From positions 1-52,771 of the forward strand of contig JANQES010000093.1 of assembly GCA_028278205.1 (NCBI GenBank): 52,771 nt of DNA, read 5' to 3'. Below are positions 1 to 7,645 of this stretch, piece after piece. The translations under genes and the position numbers were made by a program. A model generated the notes under the pieces. That model was not told the origin of the DNA, made no database searches, and saw nothing but the letters and a program-made list of their open reading frames with translations. This DNA is from Rhodothermales bacterium. Its GTDB lineage: Bacteria > Bacteroidota > Rhodothermia > Rhodothermales > Bin80. Every line of letters starts with the position of its first letter. The first letter of the stretch is position 1.

Positions 1-594
1 GCTCAACGACGAGACGCGGAATTCCTCGCGCCAGTTGAAGTTGTAGCGTCCGTTGGGCGTGGGCGACTCTTCCGGGTTGCCGGTGTTGATGATACCCCAT
101 CGCACGAGTTGGCCGTACTCGTAGGCCGCAAAAGCCTGGATCGTCTTGTCCATGATGAACAATTTGTCGAACTCGCGCCCGCCGGTGTAATACCGGGGAA
201 AGGGCGAGTAGGCCCGGAAATCGAGTTCGAACTTCGTCGGAATGATGAGGGTATCGCCGATATGGTAGGTTTGCATAAGCCGCCGGTTGATCATCTGGAC
301 GAGTTCCGACAGTTCTCGCCCTTTATCGACGTCGCCGTTGCCGATGACCTTGTAAAAGGTGTTTCGGGCGATGACGTTGTTGCCCCGGGTGTTATGGAGC
401 GTGTAATACTGGTAGTAGACCTCCGGGATGTCGTCGAGGCTTTCGGCGCGGCGGTTGAGCAAGTCGGCCACGGCGTCCTGGTCGATGTAACCGCCTTGCG
501 CTGCCGCCGAGAGCACAGGGCCGAGGAAGACGAGGGCAAAGACCAGGCTGGCTCGCAGGATCGCGGAAGCAATCGAAGAAATCTGCATCGGCAT
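1..594 (-). CDS. L,D-transpeptidase (YkuD-like), C-terminus cut by window edge
   Basis: This minus-strand frame stays open from the ATG at 594 to the window edge, giving 198 residues without a stop. It starts with a signal peptide (hydrophobic stretch about residues 10-33, with an Ala-rich cleavage region ending AAAQ). A mature region of about 100 residues follows. From about residue 148 the sequence fits the start of a YkuD domain: a line reading IMDKTIQAFAAYEYGQLVRW, then a TGNPEESPTPNGRYNF segment like the S/TG...TPxGxF motif of the family. L,D-transpeptidases cross-link peptidoglycan or attach proteins to it in the periplasm. The catalytic HGxx..SxGCxR region should lie beyond base 1 and cannot be checked. 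A second in-frame ATG lies two codons downstream at 588. No clear ribosome binding site was seen. Confidence 0.75.
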   Translation of the reverse strand, partial: MPMQISSIASAILRASLVFALVFLGPVLSAAAQGGYIDQDAVADLLNRRAESLDDIPEVYYQYYTLHNTRGNNVIARNTFYKVIGNGDVDKGRELSELVQMINRRLMQTYHIGDTLIIPTKFELDFRAYSPFPRYYTGGREFDKLFIMDKTIQAFAAYEYGQLVRWGIINTGNPEESPTPNGRYNFNWREEFRVSSLS

Positions 595-698
595 GATGTA
601 GGTTAATCCGGGATGACGAGGAACGGGGCGGCGTTCTGCGTGTCAGGGGAATGTTCGGAGTGTCTATATCACGAAAAAAACCCGTTTCAAGTTTCCAG

Positions 699-897
699 AT
701 GAATTTTGACTGGCGACTTCGGTGAGGTTTGAGAAAGATCGATGCGCCTGAGCCTTTATCCGCGCTGGCGTGTCAAAATTCATAAGGGGTTCGGGCAAAG
801 ACCAAAATTATGAATTTTGACAGGGAAACCTCTTGGGAGGCTTCGACACCGAGGATATACCGATGCCCTGTGGCCGAGTTCAACCGTCAAAATTCAT
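699..897. repeat. Four copies of ATGAATTTTGAC in two inverted pairs
   Basis: ATGAATTTTGAC occurs at 699-710 and 810-821, and its reverse complement at 772-783 and 886-897. This gives two inverted pairs with spacers of about 60 bases. The last copy carries the TGA stop (894-896) of the K+ channel gene on the minus strand. The same unit makes a compact palindrome at 27387-27409 and a single copy near 27731. The gap 595-893 holds no other recognisable gene or signal. Confidence 0.8.
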
Positions 898-1937
898 TGC
901 CGCACACACCCTTCGCGTTCGAGGCGATGGATCATCTCCTGGCTGCCGAGCACGATGAGGATGTCGCCGGCTTCGATGCGGTCGTTCGGGCCGGGGTTGA
1001 ATTTCATCTCGCCCGTGAGGCCTTTGATGATGGTGATGACGATGGCTTCGAACTGCTGGCGAAAGCGCGCTTGGGCCAGCGTCTTGCCGGCGAGCCAGGC
1101 GCCCTTTTCCACGGGCACCTCTTCCATCATCAGGCCCAGGTCGCTCGTTTTCATCACCTGTGCCATAAAGCGGTCTACGTTGGGGCGGAGGATCACCTGC
1201 GCCATGCGGTCGGCGCCGACGTCCGACGGGGCGACGACCTGCGCCGCGCCGGCCTGCAAGAGCTTGCGGCGGTTCTTCGAATGGTTGGTCCGGGCCAGGA
1301 TGAACAGGCGCGGGTTCAGCTCGCGGGCCACGAGCGTGACGAAGACGTTATCGCTGTCTACAGGCAAGAGCGTGATGAGCCCCTGGGCGTTTTCGATGCC
1401 GGCCTGCCGGAGCGTTTCTTCGTCTTCGGCGTCGCCCGCCATGGCCGGGATCCCGGCCTGCTGCATGGCCGTGACGAGTTCCTGATCGCGTTCGAGAACC
1501 ACGAACGGCGTGCCGGCGATCTGCAAGTCTGCCGCCACCCGTTTGCCGATGCGCCCGTATCCGCAGATAATGTAGTGATCGTGCATATGCTTGATCTTAC
1601 GCTTCATTTGCCGTTGTCGAAGCAACTGGCCGGCGAGCAAGAGTTGCGCCGAACGGGCCGCCACAAACGCCACGCTTCCGATACCCACGAACGCGATTAA
1701 AATAGTAAAAAGACGCCCCCCTGTGTTCAGGTTGTGGATTTCTGCGAAGCCGATGGTCGTCAGCGTGATAAAGGTCATGTAGAGCCCATCCATCAACGAC
1801 CAGCCCTCGATAGCCGCATAGCCGAGCGTCCCGATGACGAGCCAGAGCATCAGGAAGAGGCTGGCAAAGAGGATCTCTCGCTGCGTCGGGTTGATATCGG
1901 CCAGCAGGCCGGAGAAATATTCAGTCGGAGAGGCCAC
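894..1937 (-). CDS. Potassium channel protein with RCK (TrkA-N/TrkA-C) domains
   Basis: Using the GTG at 1937 the protein has 347 residues. Two transmembrane helices (about 22-43 and 76-100) flank a pore loop with filter-like TIGFAE at 61-66, a variant of the usual T-V-G-Y-G-D signature. A TrkA-N domain starts near residue 121 with the nucleotide-binding glycine motif ICGYGRIGKR. A TrkA-C domain forms the C-terminus (about 265-347). The likely role is a ligand-gated K+ channel of the inner membrane, with NAD(H) or a nucleotide sensed by the RCK domain. The frame stays open further upstream, but that part is the hairpin repeat at 1945-2021 and is low-complexity, so I reject it as coding. The GTG start is inferred, and the stop lies inside a repeat copy. 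Confidence 0.85.
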   Translation of the reverse strand: MASPTEYFSGLLADINPTQREILFASLFLMLWLVIGTLGYAAIEGWSLMDGLYMTFITLTTIGFAEIHNLNTGGRLFTILIAFVGIGSVAFVAARSAQLLLAGQLLRQRQMKRKIKHMHDHYIICGYGRIGKRVAADLQIAGTPFVVLERDQELVTAMQQAGIPAMAGDAEDEETLRQAGIENAQGLITLLPVDSDNVFVTLVARELNPRLFILARTNHSKNRRKLLQAGAAQVVAPSDVGADRMAQVILRPNVDRFMAQVMKTSDLGLMMEEVPVEKGAWLAGKTLAQARFRQQFEAIVITIIKGLTGEMKFNPGPNDRIEAGDILIVLGSQEMIHRLEREGCVRQ

Positions 1938-1944
1938 GGGGCAG

Positions 1945-2021
1945 GGGCGAGAGGGTGAAAGGGAGAAAGGGAGAAGGGGCGAGTAAATCCCCCTGTCGCC
2001 CTTTCCCCCTTTCTCCCTTTC
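1945..2021. repeat. Inverted repeat of purine-rich GGGAGAAA units
   Basis: The left arm (1945-1982) is a run of GAGGGTGAAAGGGAGAAAGG-type units. The right arm (1988-2021) is its approximate reverse complement (CGCCCTTTCCCCCTTTCTCC). A related hairpin is at 42571-42672. It lies between two co-directional minus-strand genes, just upstream of the K+ channel start. Confidence 0.85.
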
Positions 2022-2026
2022 GAAAA

Positions 2027-2545
2027 TTAGGCTACCGGCCTGGGGATGCGGAAGATCCGCGCGTGCCACGAATCGCCGGCAGGCTGCTCGAAGGCGCCCC
2101 GGCGCAGTTGTCCGAGCGTCGGCAGGCTCACGTCGAAGACGCGCGTTTCGGCGGTCACTGTGCCGTCGGCGACGAGTTTTTTGAACGTGGGTCGCGGCAG
2201 GCTGACGACGGTGTCGTCGTCGCTCCGGTAGAAGATGAGCAGCGGCGAGGCCCACGTCACGCCGAGGCGCTGGGCTGCTTCTTCGACGACATGCACCGAG
2301 GCATCGATGCCGCAGCCGGAGATCTCACCTTCCTGCATAAGCGCGCCGGCCACGACCAGAAAGCGGTCGTCCAGGCACGTCGCAGCGCCTTGCACGGGCC
2401 GTCCGTGCGAGGCCCAACCCTCAAAGAAAGCGTTCAAGGTATCGAGCAGCGCGCGCTGCTCCGCGCCGGTAAGCCGCCGCTGTGCGACGTAGATCCAGCA
2501 ACGCGCCGCATCGGGCAGCGTGGGAAAAAGGTCCGAATACGTCAT
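2027..2545 (-). CDS. Conserved Bacteroidota protein of unknown function (often misnamed ABC transporter ATPase)
   Basis: 172 residues, ATG start at 2545. The pattern fits a family common in Bacteroidota that is often labelled 'ABC transporter ATPase' in databases, although no Walker motifs are visible here. Features I recognise are an N-terminal LPDAARCWIYVAQRRLTGAE-like line, a central WASHGRPVQGAATCLDDRFL segment, and GCGIDASVHVV near residues 77-87. No signal peptide or membrane helix is seen, so it is probably cytoplasmic. The function is unknown. The family assignment is from memory of similar proteins; an alignment would test it. Confidence 0.75.
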   Translation of the reverse strand: MTYSDLFPTLPDAARCWIYVAQRRLTGAEQRALLDTLNAFFEGWASHGRPVQGAATCLDDRFLVVAGALMQEGEISGCGIDASVHVVEEAAQRLGVTWASPLLIFYRSDDDTVVSLPRPTFKKLVADGTVTAETRVFDVSLPTLGQLRRGAFEQPAGDSWHARIFRIPRPVA

Positions 2546-2602
2546 TTTTTCCGGGTTGAAAACAAAGGGGGCGTCGAATGTGTCGGGCGTTAAACGAGGA
2601 AA

Positions 2603-2618
2603 GTGTTATAGTGTTTTA
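2603..2618. repeat. Single arm of the AAAACACT repeat family
   Basis: GTGTTATAGTGTTTTAG next to the xseB terminator matches the arms found at 14365, 19741 and 25102. No opposite arm is seen nearby. Confidence 0.6.
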
Positions 2619-2640
2619 GTTTTTTCGCGCGCGAAAAAAC
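2619..2640 (-). terminator. Perfect palindrome at the end of xseB
   Basis: The 22 bases 2619-2640 are a perfect palindrome: a GTTTTTTCGCG half-site and its reverse complement. The strong GC core flanked by A/T runs sits directly on the xseB stop codon and should terminate transcription leftward, possibly in both directions. Confidence 0.75.
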
Positions 2641-2852
2641 TATTCCATCGCCAGTTCTTGCACGCGGAGTTCGGCGGTGTCGAGCCGTCCGAGGCAGTAG
2701 CGGGCCAGGAGCACGCCCTCTTCGTAGGCGTGCAAGGCCTCCTCCAGCCCTGCCTCGTCATCTTCCAGCTTTTCGACGAGCGCTTCGAGCCGTTGCAAGG
2801 CCTGCTCGAAGGTGAGATCATCGGGAAGCGAAGGCGTGGATAGGTTCGCCAT
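2640..2852 (-). CDS. xseB: Exodeoxyribonuclease VII small subunit
   Basis: 70 residues, the usual size for XseB. The diagnostic sequence is LTFEQALQRLEALVEKLEDD followed by the LEEALHAYEEGVLLARYC helix. XseB binds several at a time to XseA to form the nuclease that degrades single-stranded DNA into oligonucleotides. Here xseA (7646-8851) is on the same strand but about 4.8 kb away, with unrelated genes between, rather than adjacent as in many genomes. The gene has its own palindromic terminator. Confidence 0.93.
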   Translation of the reverse strand: MANLSTPSLPDDLTFEQALQRLEALVEKLEDDEAGLEEALHAYEEGVLLARYCLGRLDTAELRVQELAME

Positions 2853-2883
2853 GAGGGTCGTTTTTTTTCAGGTTGGGCGTTTC

Positions 2884-3043
2884 AGAGACTGTTTGGTAAG
2901 TATTCCGGGGCTGCGCACGGATCTTTTCTCTTCATCGCCATCCGCTTTTTCGATCCGTAGCGCTGCTACGCATCTCAAAAGTCGTCTGCCGCTGAAGAGA
3001 AAATCTCTCGTGCTCGCCTGCCGGCCTACTTACCAAACAGTCT
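2884..3043. repeat. About 160-bp imperfect palindrome with 19-base terminal inverted repeats
   Basis: Starts with AGAGACTGTTTGGTAAGTA and ends with the reverse complement TACTTACCAAACAGTCTCT. The arms keep pairing inward, with TTTTCTCTTCA matched by TGAAGAGAAAA, and meet at a central CGTAGCGCTGCTACG hairpin. No ORF is inside. It has the form of a MITE or a very long hairpin. A CAAAATC tract follows directly. The rest of the 2853-3135 gap shows no gene. Confidence 0.8.
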
Positions 3044-3045
3044 CT

Positions 3046-3081
3046 CAATCCAAAATCCAAAATCTAAAATCCAAAATCCAT
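3046..3081. repeat. CAAAATC heptamer array, one orientation
   Basis: Tandem CAAAATC/TAAAATC units follow the palindrome at 2884-3043. Unlike other copies of this family, no inverted partner array is seen in the gap. Confidence 0.85.
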
Positions 3082-3135
3082 CCCGCTGTTTCCTAAATTC
3101 GGACCTCGTCTTCTACGCCATCGAACCGAGCCATC

Positions 3136-3912
3136 ATGGATTTAGGACTCACCGATAAAGTCGCCATCGTCACCGGAGGCAGCCGGGGGTTGGGCAAGGG
3201 GATTGCCCTGGGGCTGGCCGCCGAGGGCTGCCGCCTTGCCACCTGCGCGCGCGGCGCAGACGCCCTGCACGCCGCCGCCCGGGAAATCGAAGCCCTGGGC
3301 GCCGACGTGCTCGCGCTACCGCTCGACTTGACGGAAGCCGATGCTGCACAGCACCTCGTCGAGGCTACCCTGGAGCGCTTTGGCCGGGTCGATATTCTCG
3401 TCAACAACATCGGCGGCAACCGGCGCAAACCCTTCGCCGAGACCACCGACGACGACTGGGACGCTGTGCTCAACTTGAACCTCAAGGCGCACATCCGATG
3501 CAGCCGGGCCGCGATCCCGCATCTGAAGGCGTCGGGCGGCGGCGCCATCCTCTTCGTCTCGTCTATCTTCGGGCGGGAAGCCGGCGGCGCGGGTCTGTCT
3601 ATTTACAACACCACCAAGTCGGCGCTCATCAGCATGGCCAAGATCATGGCGCTCGAACTGGCCGCCGACGGCATCCGCGTCAATTGCATCGCGCCCGGCT
3701 CGATCCGTTTCCCCGGCGGCAGTTGGGACCGCCGCGTCAAGGCCGATCCGGAGGGCATGAAGGCGTTCGTGGCGCAAAACCTGCCCATCGGGCGCTTCGG
3801 GACGGCGGAAGAGATTGCCGACGTGGCGGCGTTCCTCGTCTCGGAGCGCGCCAGCCTGATCACCGGCGCCTGCCTCAACGTAGACGGCGGGCAGTCGCGG
3901 TCGTTGATTTAA
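3136..3912 (+). CDS. Short-chain dehydrogenase/reductase (SDR)
   Basis: 258 residues, classical SDR length. The NAD(P)-binding motif TGGSRGLG is at 13-20, the NNIGG segment at 90-94 (usually NNAG), the catalytic serine at about 142-143, and Tyr157/Lys161 in the YxxxK motif. The C-terminus has the GxxxNVDGG pattern. It resembles 3-oxoacyl-ACP reductase-like members of the family, but the substrate cannot be told from sequence. No obvious partner genes flank it, and a strong terminator follows the stop. Confidence 0.9.
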   Translation: MDLGLTDKVAIVTGGSRGLGKGIALGLAAEGCRLATCARGADALHAAAREIEALGADVLALPLDLTEADAAQHLVEATLERFGRVDILVNNIGGNRRKPFAETTDDDWDAVLNLNLKAHIRCSRAAIPHLKASGGGAILFVSSIFGREAGGAGLSIYNTTKSALISMAKIMALELAADGIRVNCIAPGSIRFPGGSWDRRVKADPEGMKAFVAQNLPIGRFGTAEEIADVAAFLVSERASLITGACLNVDGGQSRSLI

Positions 3913-3939
3913 TTTTTTTCCGCTTGCGGAAAAAAATTT
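3910..3939 (+). terminator. Rho-independent terminator after the SDR gene
   Basis: The stem AATTTTTTTCCGC / GCGGAAAAAAATT has a short loop and overlaps the end of the SDR gene. The A- and T-rich flanks would work in both directions. Confidence 0.8.
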
Positions 3940-3984
3940 GTACTATCCTTGCAAGTTTGTCTGCTCATAGAAGGAAGGGAAACG

Positions 3985-5670
3985 ATGGCTACAATCGGGC
4001 CACCTCGACTCAGACAGGCGACCCTGTGGTTGTTGGTAGTAGCCGCCTGTATCACGCTCTTTCCGACAAGCCGCGCCGAGGCGCAGGAGGTGACCGTAAG
4101 CCTGACGGCCGATCCTCCTACCGTTCTTGTTGGCGAGCCGATCACCTTCACCTTCGCCGTCGATCCACCCGTCGAGGCGGTCGAATACGTCATCGATTTT
4201 GGGGATGGGAATGTAGGCCGATCAGAAACTCCTGAGCTTGTCCACGTCTACGAACAGCCCGGTGGATTTGCGGCTTTCCCTCAGCTTGAGCAGGGCAGGG
4301 AGGTCATCGCCGAAGGGCCGCCGGTGGAGGTGGTGGTCAATGAGCCCGAGCCGTCCGAATTCGTAGATCCGAGCTTTGATCCGAGTTTTGTGCCGGGTGG
4401 GGAAGCAGCGCCCCCGAACGTAAACCTGATTGCCGATCCTCCTGTCGTTCTTGCCGGCGCGCCGATCACCTTCACCGTCGTCGTCGATTCTCTGTTCGAG
4501 CCGGTCGAATACGTCATCGATTTTGGGGATGGGAATGTAGGCCGATCAGAAGGGCCTGAACTGGTCTACGTCTATGAACAGCCCGGTGCATTCGTGGCTT
4601 TTCCTGTGCTTGAGCAGAACGGAGAAGTTTTCGCCGAAGGGCCGCCGGTGGAAGTCGCCGTCAATGAGCCTGAGCCGTCCGAATTCGTGGATCCGAGCCT
4701 TGATCCGAGTCTCGGACTGGGCGGGGAAGAAGCGCCGCTGAACGTAAGCCTGACGGCGGATCGGAACGTTCTCACTGCCGGCGAAATCATCACCTTCACC
4801 GCCACGGTCGATTCCCTGGTTGGGGCGGTCGAATACGTTTTCAATTTTACCGACCGGCCCGCTCCGGAAATATCGGCGAATCCCACGTTTTCCCGACCGT
4901 ACGAGGAATCCGGCGTGTTCGAGGCTGCCGTCCAGCTTATGCAGGAGGGCGAAGTCTTTGCCGAGAGCCTGCCGGTGACGATCACCGTGGCGCCCGATGA
5001 AACGGCCGGGCCGTTGCCCGCCATCACGATCCGCGCTGAGCCTCCCGACGCCAGATCCGAAGATCCGGTCGTCTTCTCGGCTGTCGGAGGCTCAGACGAA
5101 CCGGGCGTGGAATACCGTTTCCACTTCGGCGACGGCCAGACGTCGGATTGGTCGCCGGCGCGCGAAGTGACGCATACCTATGCCGCGCCCGGTTCCTACA
5201 ACGCGAGCGTCGAAATGCGCGGGCTTCCGAATACGGCGCAGGCTATTCCTTCCACGCCTATTCTGATGACCGTTGCCGCCCCGCCGGGAGCAGCCGCGTC
5301 GCCCGGACCCACGACGCAGCCCGGTTCGTTGCCGCTCCCGTTTCCGTGGGTTCTGCTCGTCGGCGTATTGCTTATCCTCGCCGTTGGGGGCTTCATCTTG
5401 CGAGGTAAAAAGAAAAGGCGCGCGCGAAAACCTGCGCCCAGACCAGAACGCGTCGCGAAGCCAAAGCCGGAGCCGGAGAAAAAGCTTGTGCCCGGATCCG
5501 AACTCGTCGTGAAACCGAAAACAGATCCGGGGACGCCGCAGGTTGTCGGCGACCAACCGTTCAAGGTGCAGATGGAGATGCGCCTGCGTCCCATCAAAGA
5601 TCCGGGGCAACACCATCTTGAGGCCGGCGCAGATCTGTTAATCCAAGAAAGGAGGAACCATGGAGGTTAA
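3985..5670 (+). CDS. Secreted, membrane-anchored PKD-repeat protein
   Basis: 561 residues from the ATG at 3985, chosen because AAGGAAGGGA lies just upstream at 3971-3980. A signal peptide (about 1-34, ending AEAQ) leads into four PKD-like beta domains (roughly 35-120, 150-240, 265-345 and 360-440), with repeated FDFGDG/IDFGDG-type cores. A Pro/Gly-rich linker, one transmembrane helix (about 454-476), a basic RGKKKRRARK stop-transfer and a Lys/Pro/Glu-rich cytoplasmic tail follow. The topology suggests an extracytoplasmic PKD stalk anchored in the inner membrane. The first two PKD repeats are nearly identical in DNA with a 324-bp period, indicating recent duplication. The gene overlaps the next one by 11 bases, so the two are probably co-translated. 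The function is unknown; PKD domains usually mediate protein or carbohydrate contacts. Confidence 0.8.
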   Translation: MATIGPPRLRQATLWLLVVAACITLFPTSRAEAQEVTVSLTADPPTVLVGEPITFTFAVDPPVEAVEYVIDFGDGNVGRSETPELVHVYEQPGGFAAFPQLEQGREVIAEGPPVEVVVNEPEPSEFVDPSFDPSFVPGGEAAPPNVNLIADPPVVLAGAPITFTVVVDSLFEPVEYVIDFGDGNVGRSEGPELVYVYEQPGAFVAFPVLEQNGEVFAEGPPVEVAVNEPEPSEFVDPSLDPSLGLGGEEAPLNVSLTADRNVLTAGEIITFTATVDSLVGAVEYVFNFTDRPAPEISANPTFSRPYEESGVFEAAVQLMQEGEVFAESLPVTITVAPDETAGPLPAITIRAEPPDARSEDPVVFSAVGGSDEPGVEYRFHFGDGQTSDWSPAREVTHTYAAPGSYNASVEMRGLPNTAQAIPSTPILMTVAAPPGAAASPGPTTQPGSLPLPFPWVLLVGVLLILAVGGFILRGKKKRRARKPAPRPERVAKPKPEPEKKLVPGSELVVKPKTDPGTPQVVGDQPFKVQMEMRLRPIKDPGQHHLEAGADLLIQERRNHGG

Positions 5671-6247
5671 GCAGAAAGACCAGGATAGCCTGCGCCGGTT
5701 CTTCGGTAGCGACAAGGTCGACACGTTCAAGAAAAAGCTGGCCGAAGTCATGACCAGCGATGAATATGCGGAGATCCAACAGGAGGCTTCCAGCCGGTTG
5801 AGTACCATCAAATGGCCGGGCGCCGCTGGTATGATCGCCCAACACGCCGACGCCTTGCTCGACACACCCCTGACGCCGGCCTTAAAAAAGGTCTATTCGC
5901 AGGCGAACATCCTGAACCGGTATCTGGACCGCGACAACTACGATCCGGAGGAGGTGGTTCTGGTCGAACTGGCCCAGCACGAAGTCAAATCCACGCATGC
6001 GCCGGAGCTAGACATTGTCATTAACGAGCAGTCTGTCGGCGCGATACAGATTAACATCGAACTGGTGCTGGCCTTCAAAGGGCTTATCCTGAAGATCCAG
6101 GACGCGAAGATCAAGGAGATTATCCCGGGCTCATGCCAGGGCAAAGGAACGATCTCATTCTACGGAAAAGTTCTCATCCAGAAGGAGAGTGAAACGCTCG
6201 AACTGCCTGCGATTGATTTGAAAGACGGCATTCCCATCGCGCCTTGA
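5660..6247 (+). CDS. Unknown 195-aa protein coupled to the PKD protein
   Basis: Starts inside the end of the PKD gene, with a textbook AGGAGG ribosome binding site before the ATG at 5660. No signal peptide or membrane helix is seen. The N-terminal two thirds look helical and charged. The last 80 residues look like a beta-rich module with alternating hydrophobic residues (AIQINIELVLAFKGLILKIQ, then IKEIIPGSCQGKGTISFYGK). I do not recognise the family. The 11-base overlap suggests it acts with the PKD membrane protein, perhaps on its cytoplasmic tail. That link is inference. Confidence 0.75.
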   Translation: MEVKQKDQDSLRRFFGSDKVDTFKKKLAEVMTSDEYAEIQQEASSRLSTIKWPGAAGMIAQHADALLDTPLTPALKKVYSQANILNRYLDRDNYDPEEVVLVELAQHEVKSTHAPELDIVINEQSVGAIQINIELVLAFKGLILKIQDAKIKEIIPGSCQGKGTISFYGKVLIQKESETLELPAIDLKDGIPIAP

Positions 6248-6249
6248 GG

Positions 6250-6430
6250 GTCATTGGCTCCCTGCGGTCGCCGTCATTTGCGTGCTTTGCACGCGTCATT
6301 TGCTACGCGTCATTAGTTCGCTTCGCTCACGTCATTTATTGTCACGTTTGATCCATGACAATGAATGACACGCCGCAGGCGCAATTGACGCGACCGCAGG
6401 GAGCCAATGACAGCGAAGCGAATGACAGGC
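6250..6430. repeat. Nested inverted-repeat element containing GTCATTTATTGTCACGTT
   Basis: Outer arms GTCATTGGCTCCCTGCGGTC (6250) and its reverse complement (ending at 6411) enclose smaller hairpins such as GTGCTTTGCAC. The centre carries GTTCGCTTCGCTCACGTCAT and GTCATTTATTGTCACGTT, followed by the opposite-strand ATGACAATGAATGAC. A second copy of the same centre is at 16903-17053. It fills the gap between two converging genes. Confidence 0.8.
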
Positions 6431-6444
6431 GAGCGCCAGCGAGC

Positions 6445-7515
6445 CTACTCAAACCGAACCACCCGGACGTTGACGTGGCGGGCCTGGCCTTCGGCTTTTT
6501 GCCATTGTACCAGGATGGGGCTCTGATAGGTGCCGTGGACGATGGAACCGGGTGCGCCGTCGTCCGAAGAATTGACGAGCATCGTCACCGAGCGTTTCAT
6601 GCGCAGCCGCCGCGAAGCCGACGCCGCCGCGATCCGGTCGATGATACGCTCGACGAGCGACTCGTTCAGGCCGAGCGTGTCGATGACCTCGTTGACGAGT
6701 TGGACGAGGTCGTACTTCATGTAGTTTTTGGCCTTGCTCCGGATGGCTTTAGGATCGCGCACCATGTTGGCGGCTTTCTGGGCCATAAACCGAAGCGGAT
6801 TGCGCAGCACCTCGGCCAGATCGTGCTGCATCAAGAGCGTCTCATATTCATTGACTGTCAGCCCGGCGTGCTGTTCGCCCGGTTCGAGCGAGAGCACGAT
6901 CTTGCCTTTGTGCACCTCGTAGCGCGCCAGCATCTCGTTGAGTTGCTCGATGATGCCCAGCCTCGGATCGTTCAGATTAACCGAGTCGATGGCGTGGTTC
7001 GAGACGGGGATGTGAAGCTTGTCTTCGACGACGCGCTCGGCCTTGTTGAAGCCGACGACGGTGGTGTGCCGCCGCCGCCGCGTGCCGCGATAGACGCCGT
7101 CGAGATCGATAAAATAGACCGGCGTATCGGGGCGGTTGTCGTAGGTGACGCAGTTTTCCAGCCCCAGGCTGATGAACGCCAGGTGCGAGTCGGCATTGAG
7201 GGGTTCGACGCGCTTTTGCTCTTCAGACAACTCCGTGCGCAACTCCATCTGGTCGTGCCGGTAGGGGGCGCCTTCGGGAAAGAGTTTCTGCGCCGACTGC
7301 ACGAGCGCCTCGACCGATTCGCGCCGGTGGTTCATGCGGGCGCAGAGGCTCTGTTCGAGATACCCGGCGGTGGTATGATAGGAGCAATAGAGAAGCTTGC
7401 GGAACGGCGCGAGGATGTCGCCATATTGCGTAAAAAGCCGCTTCGAGACGTCGATGACGGCGAGGCGGGTTTCCGGGTTCAGCTCTAACGTGATTTCTGC
7501 GGTTGAAGAGCTCAT
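6445..7515 (-). CDS. YjbQ/UPF0047-like protein with a long C-terminal extension
   Basis: 356 residues from the ATG at 7515 (a TTG seven codons upstream is possible). The first half resembles the YjbQ/UPF0047 family: an HTTAGY line near residue 47, a YRHDQ segment, NADSHLAF, and an ending DLDGVYRGTRRRR. YjbQ members are about 140 residues and are reported to have weak thiamine-phosphate synthase-like activity. Here another 190 residues follow (LNEMLARYEVHKGKIVLSLE onward), with no domain I recognise. No membrane segment is seen. The assignment is moderate, because spacing between motifs differs from the short family members. Confidence 0.65.
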   Translation of the reverse strand: MSSSTAEITLELNPETRLAVIDVSKRLFTQYGDILAPFRKLLYCSYHTTAGYLEQSLCARMNHRRESVEALVQSAQKLFPEGAPYRHDQMELRTELSEEQKRVEPLNADSHLAFISLGLENCVTYDNRPDTPVYFIDLDGVYRGTRRRRHTTVVGFNKAERVVEDKLHIPVSNHAIDSVNLNDPRLGIIEQLNEMLARYEVHKGKIVLSLEPGEQHAGLTVNEYETLLMQHDLAEVLRNPLRFMAQKAANMVRDPKAIRSKAKNYMKYDLVQLVNEVIDTLGLNESLVERIIDRIAAASASRRLRMKRSVTMLVNSSDDGAPGSIVHGTYQSPILVQWQKAEGQARHVNVRVVRFE

Positions 7516-7645
7516 ACGCACAGGGTTGGACGGCAAGGAGCCGGGGGCGTCGAGAAAATACGGCGCGGCGTGCTAACAATCCCATTTTTGGGAGCCGCTT
7601 GCCCTACGCACGAATTTTTTAAACGATCCGTTACGTCGCACTTTT

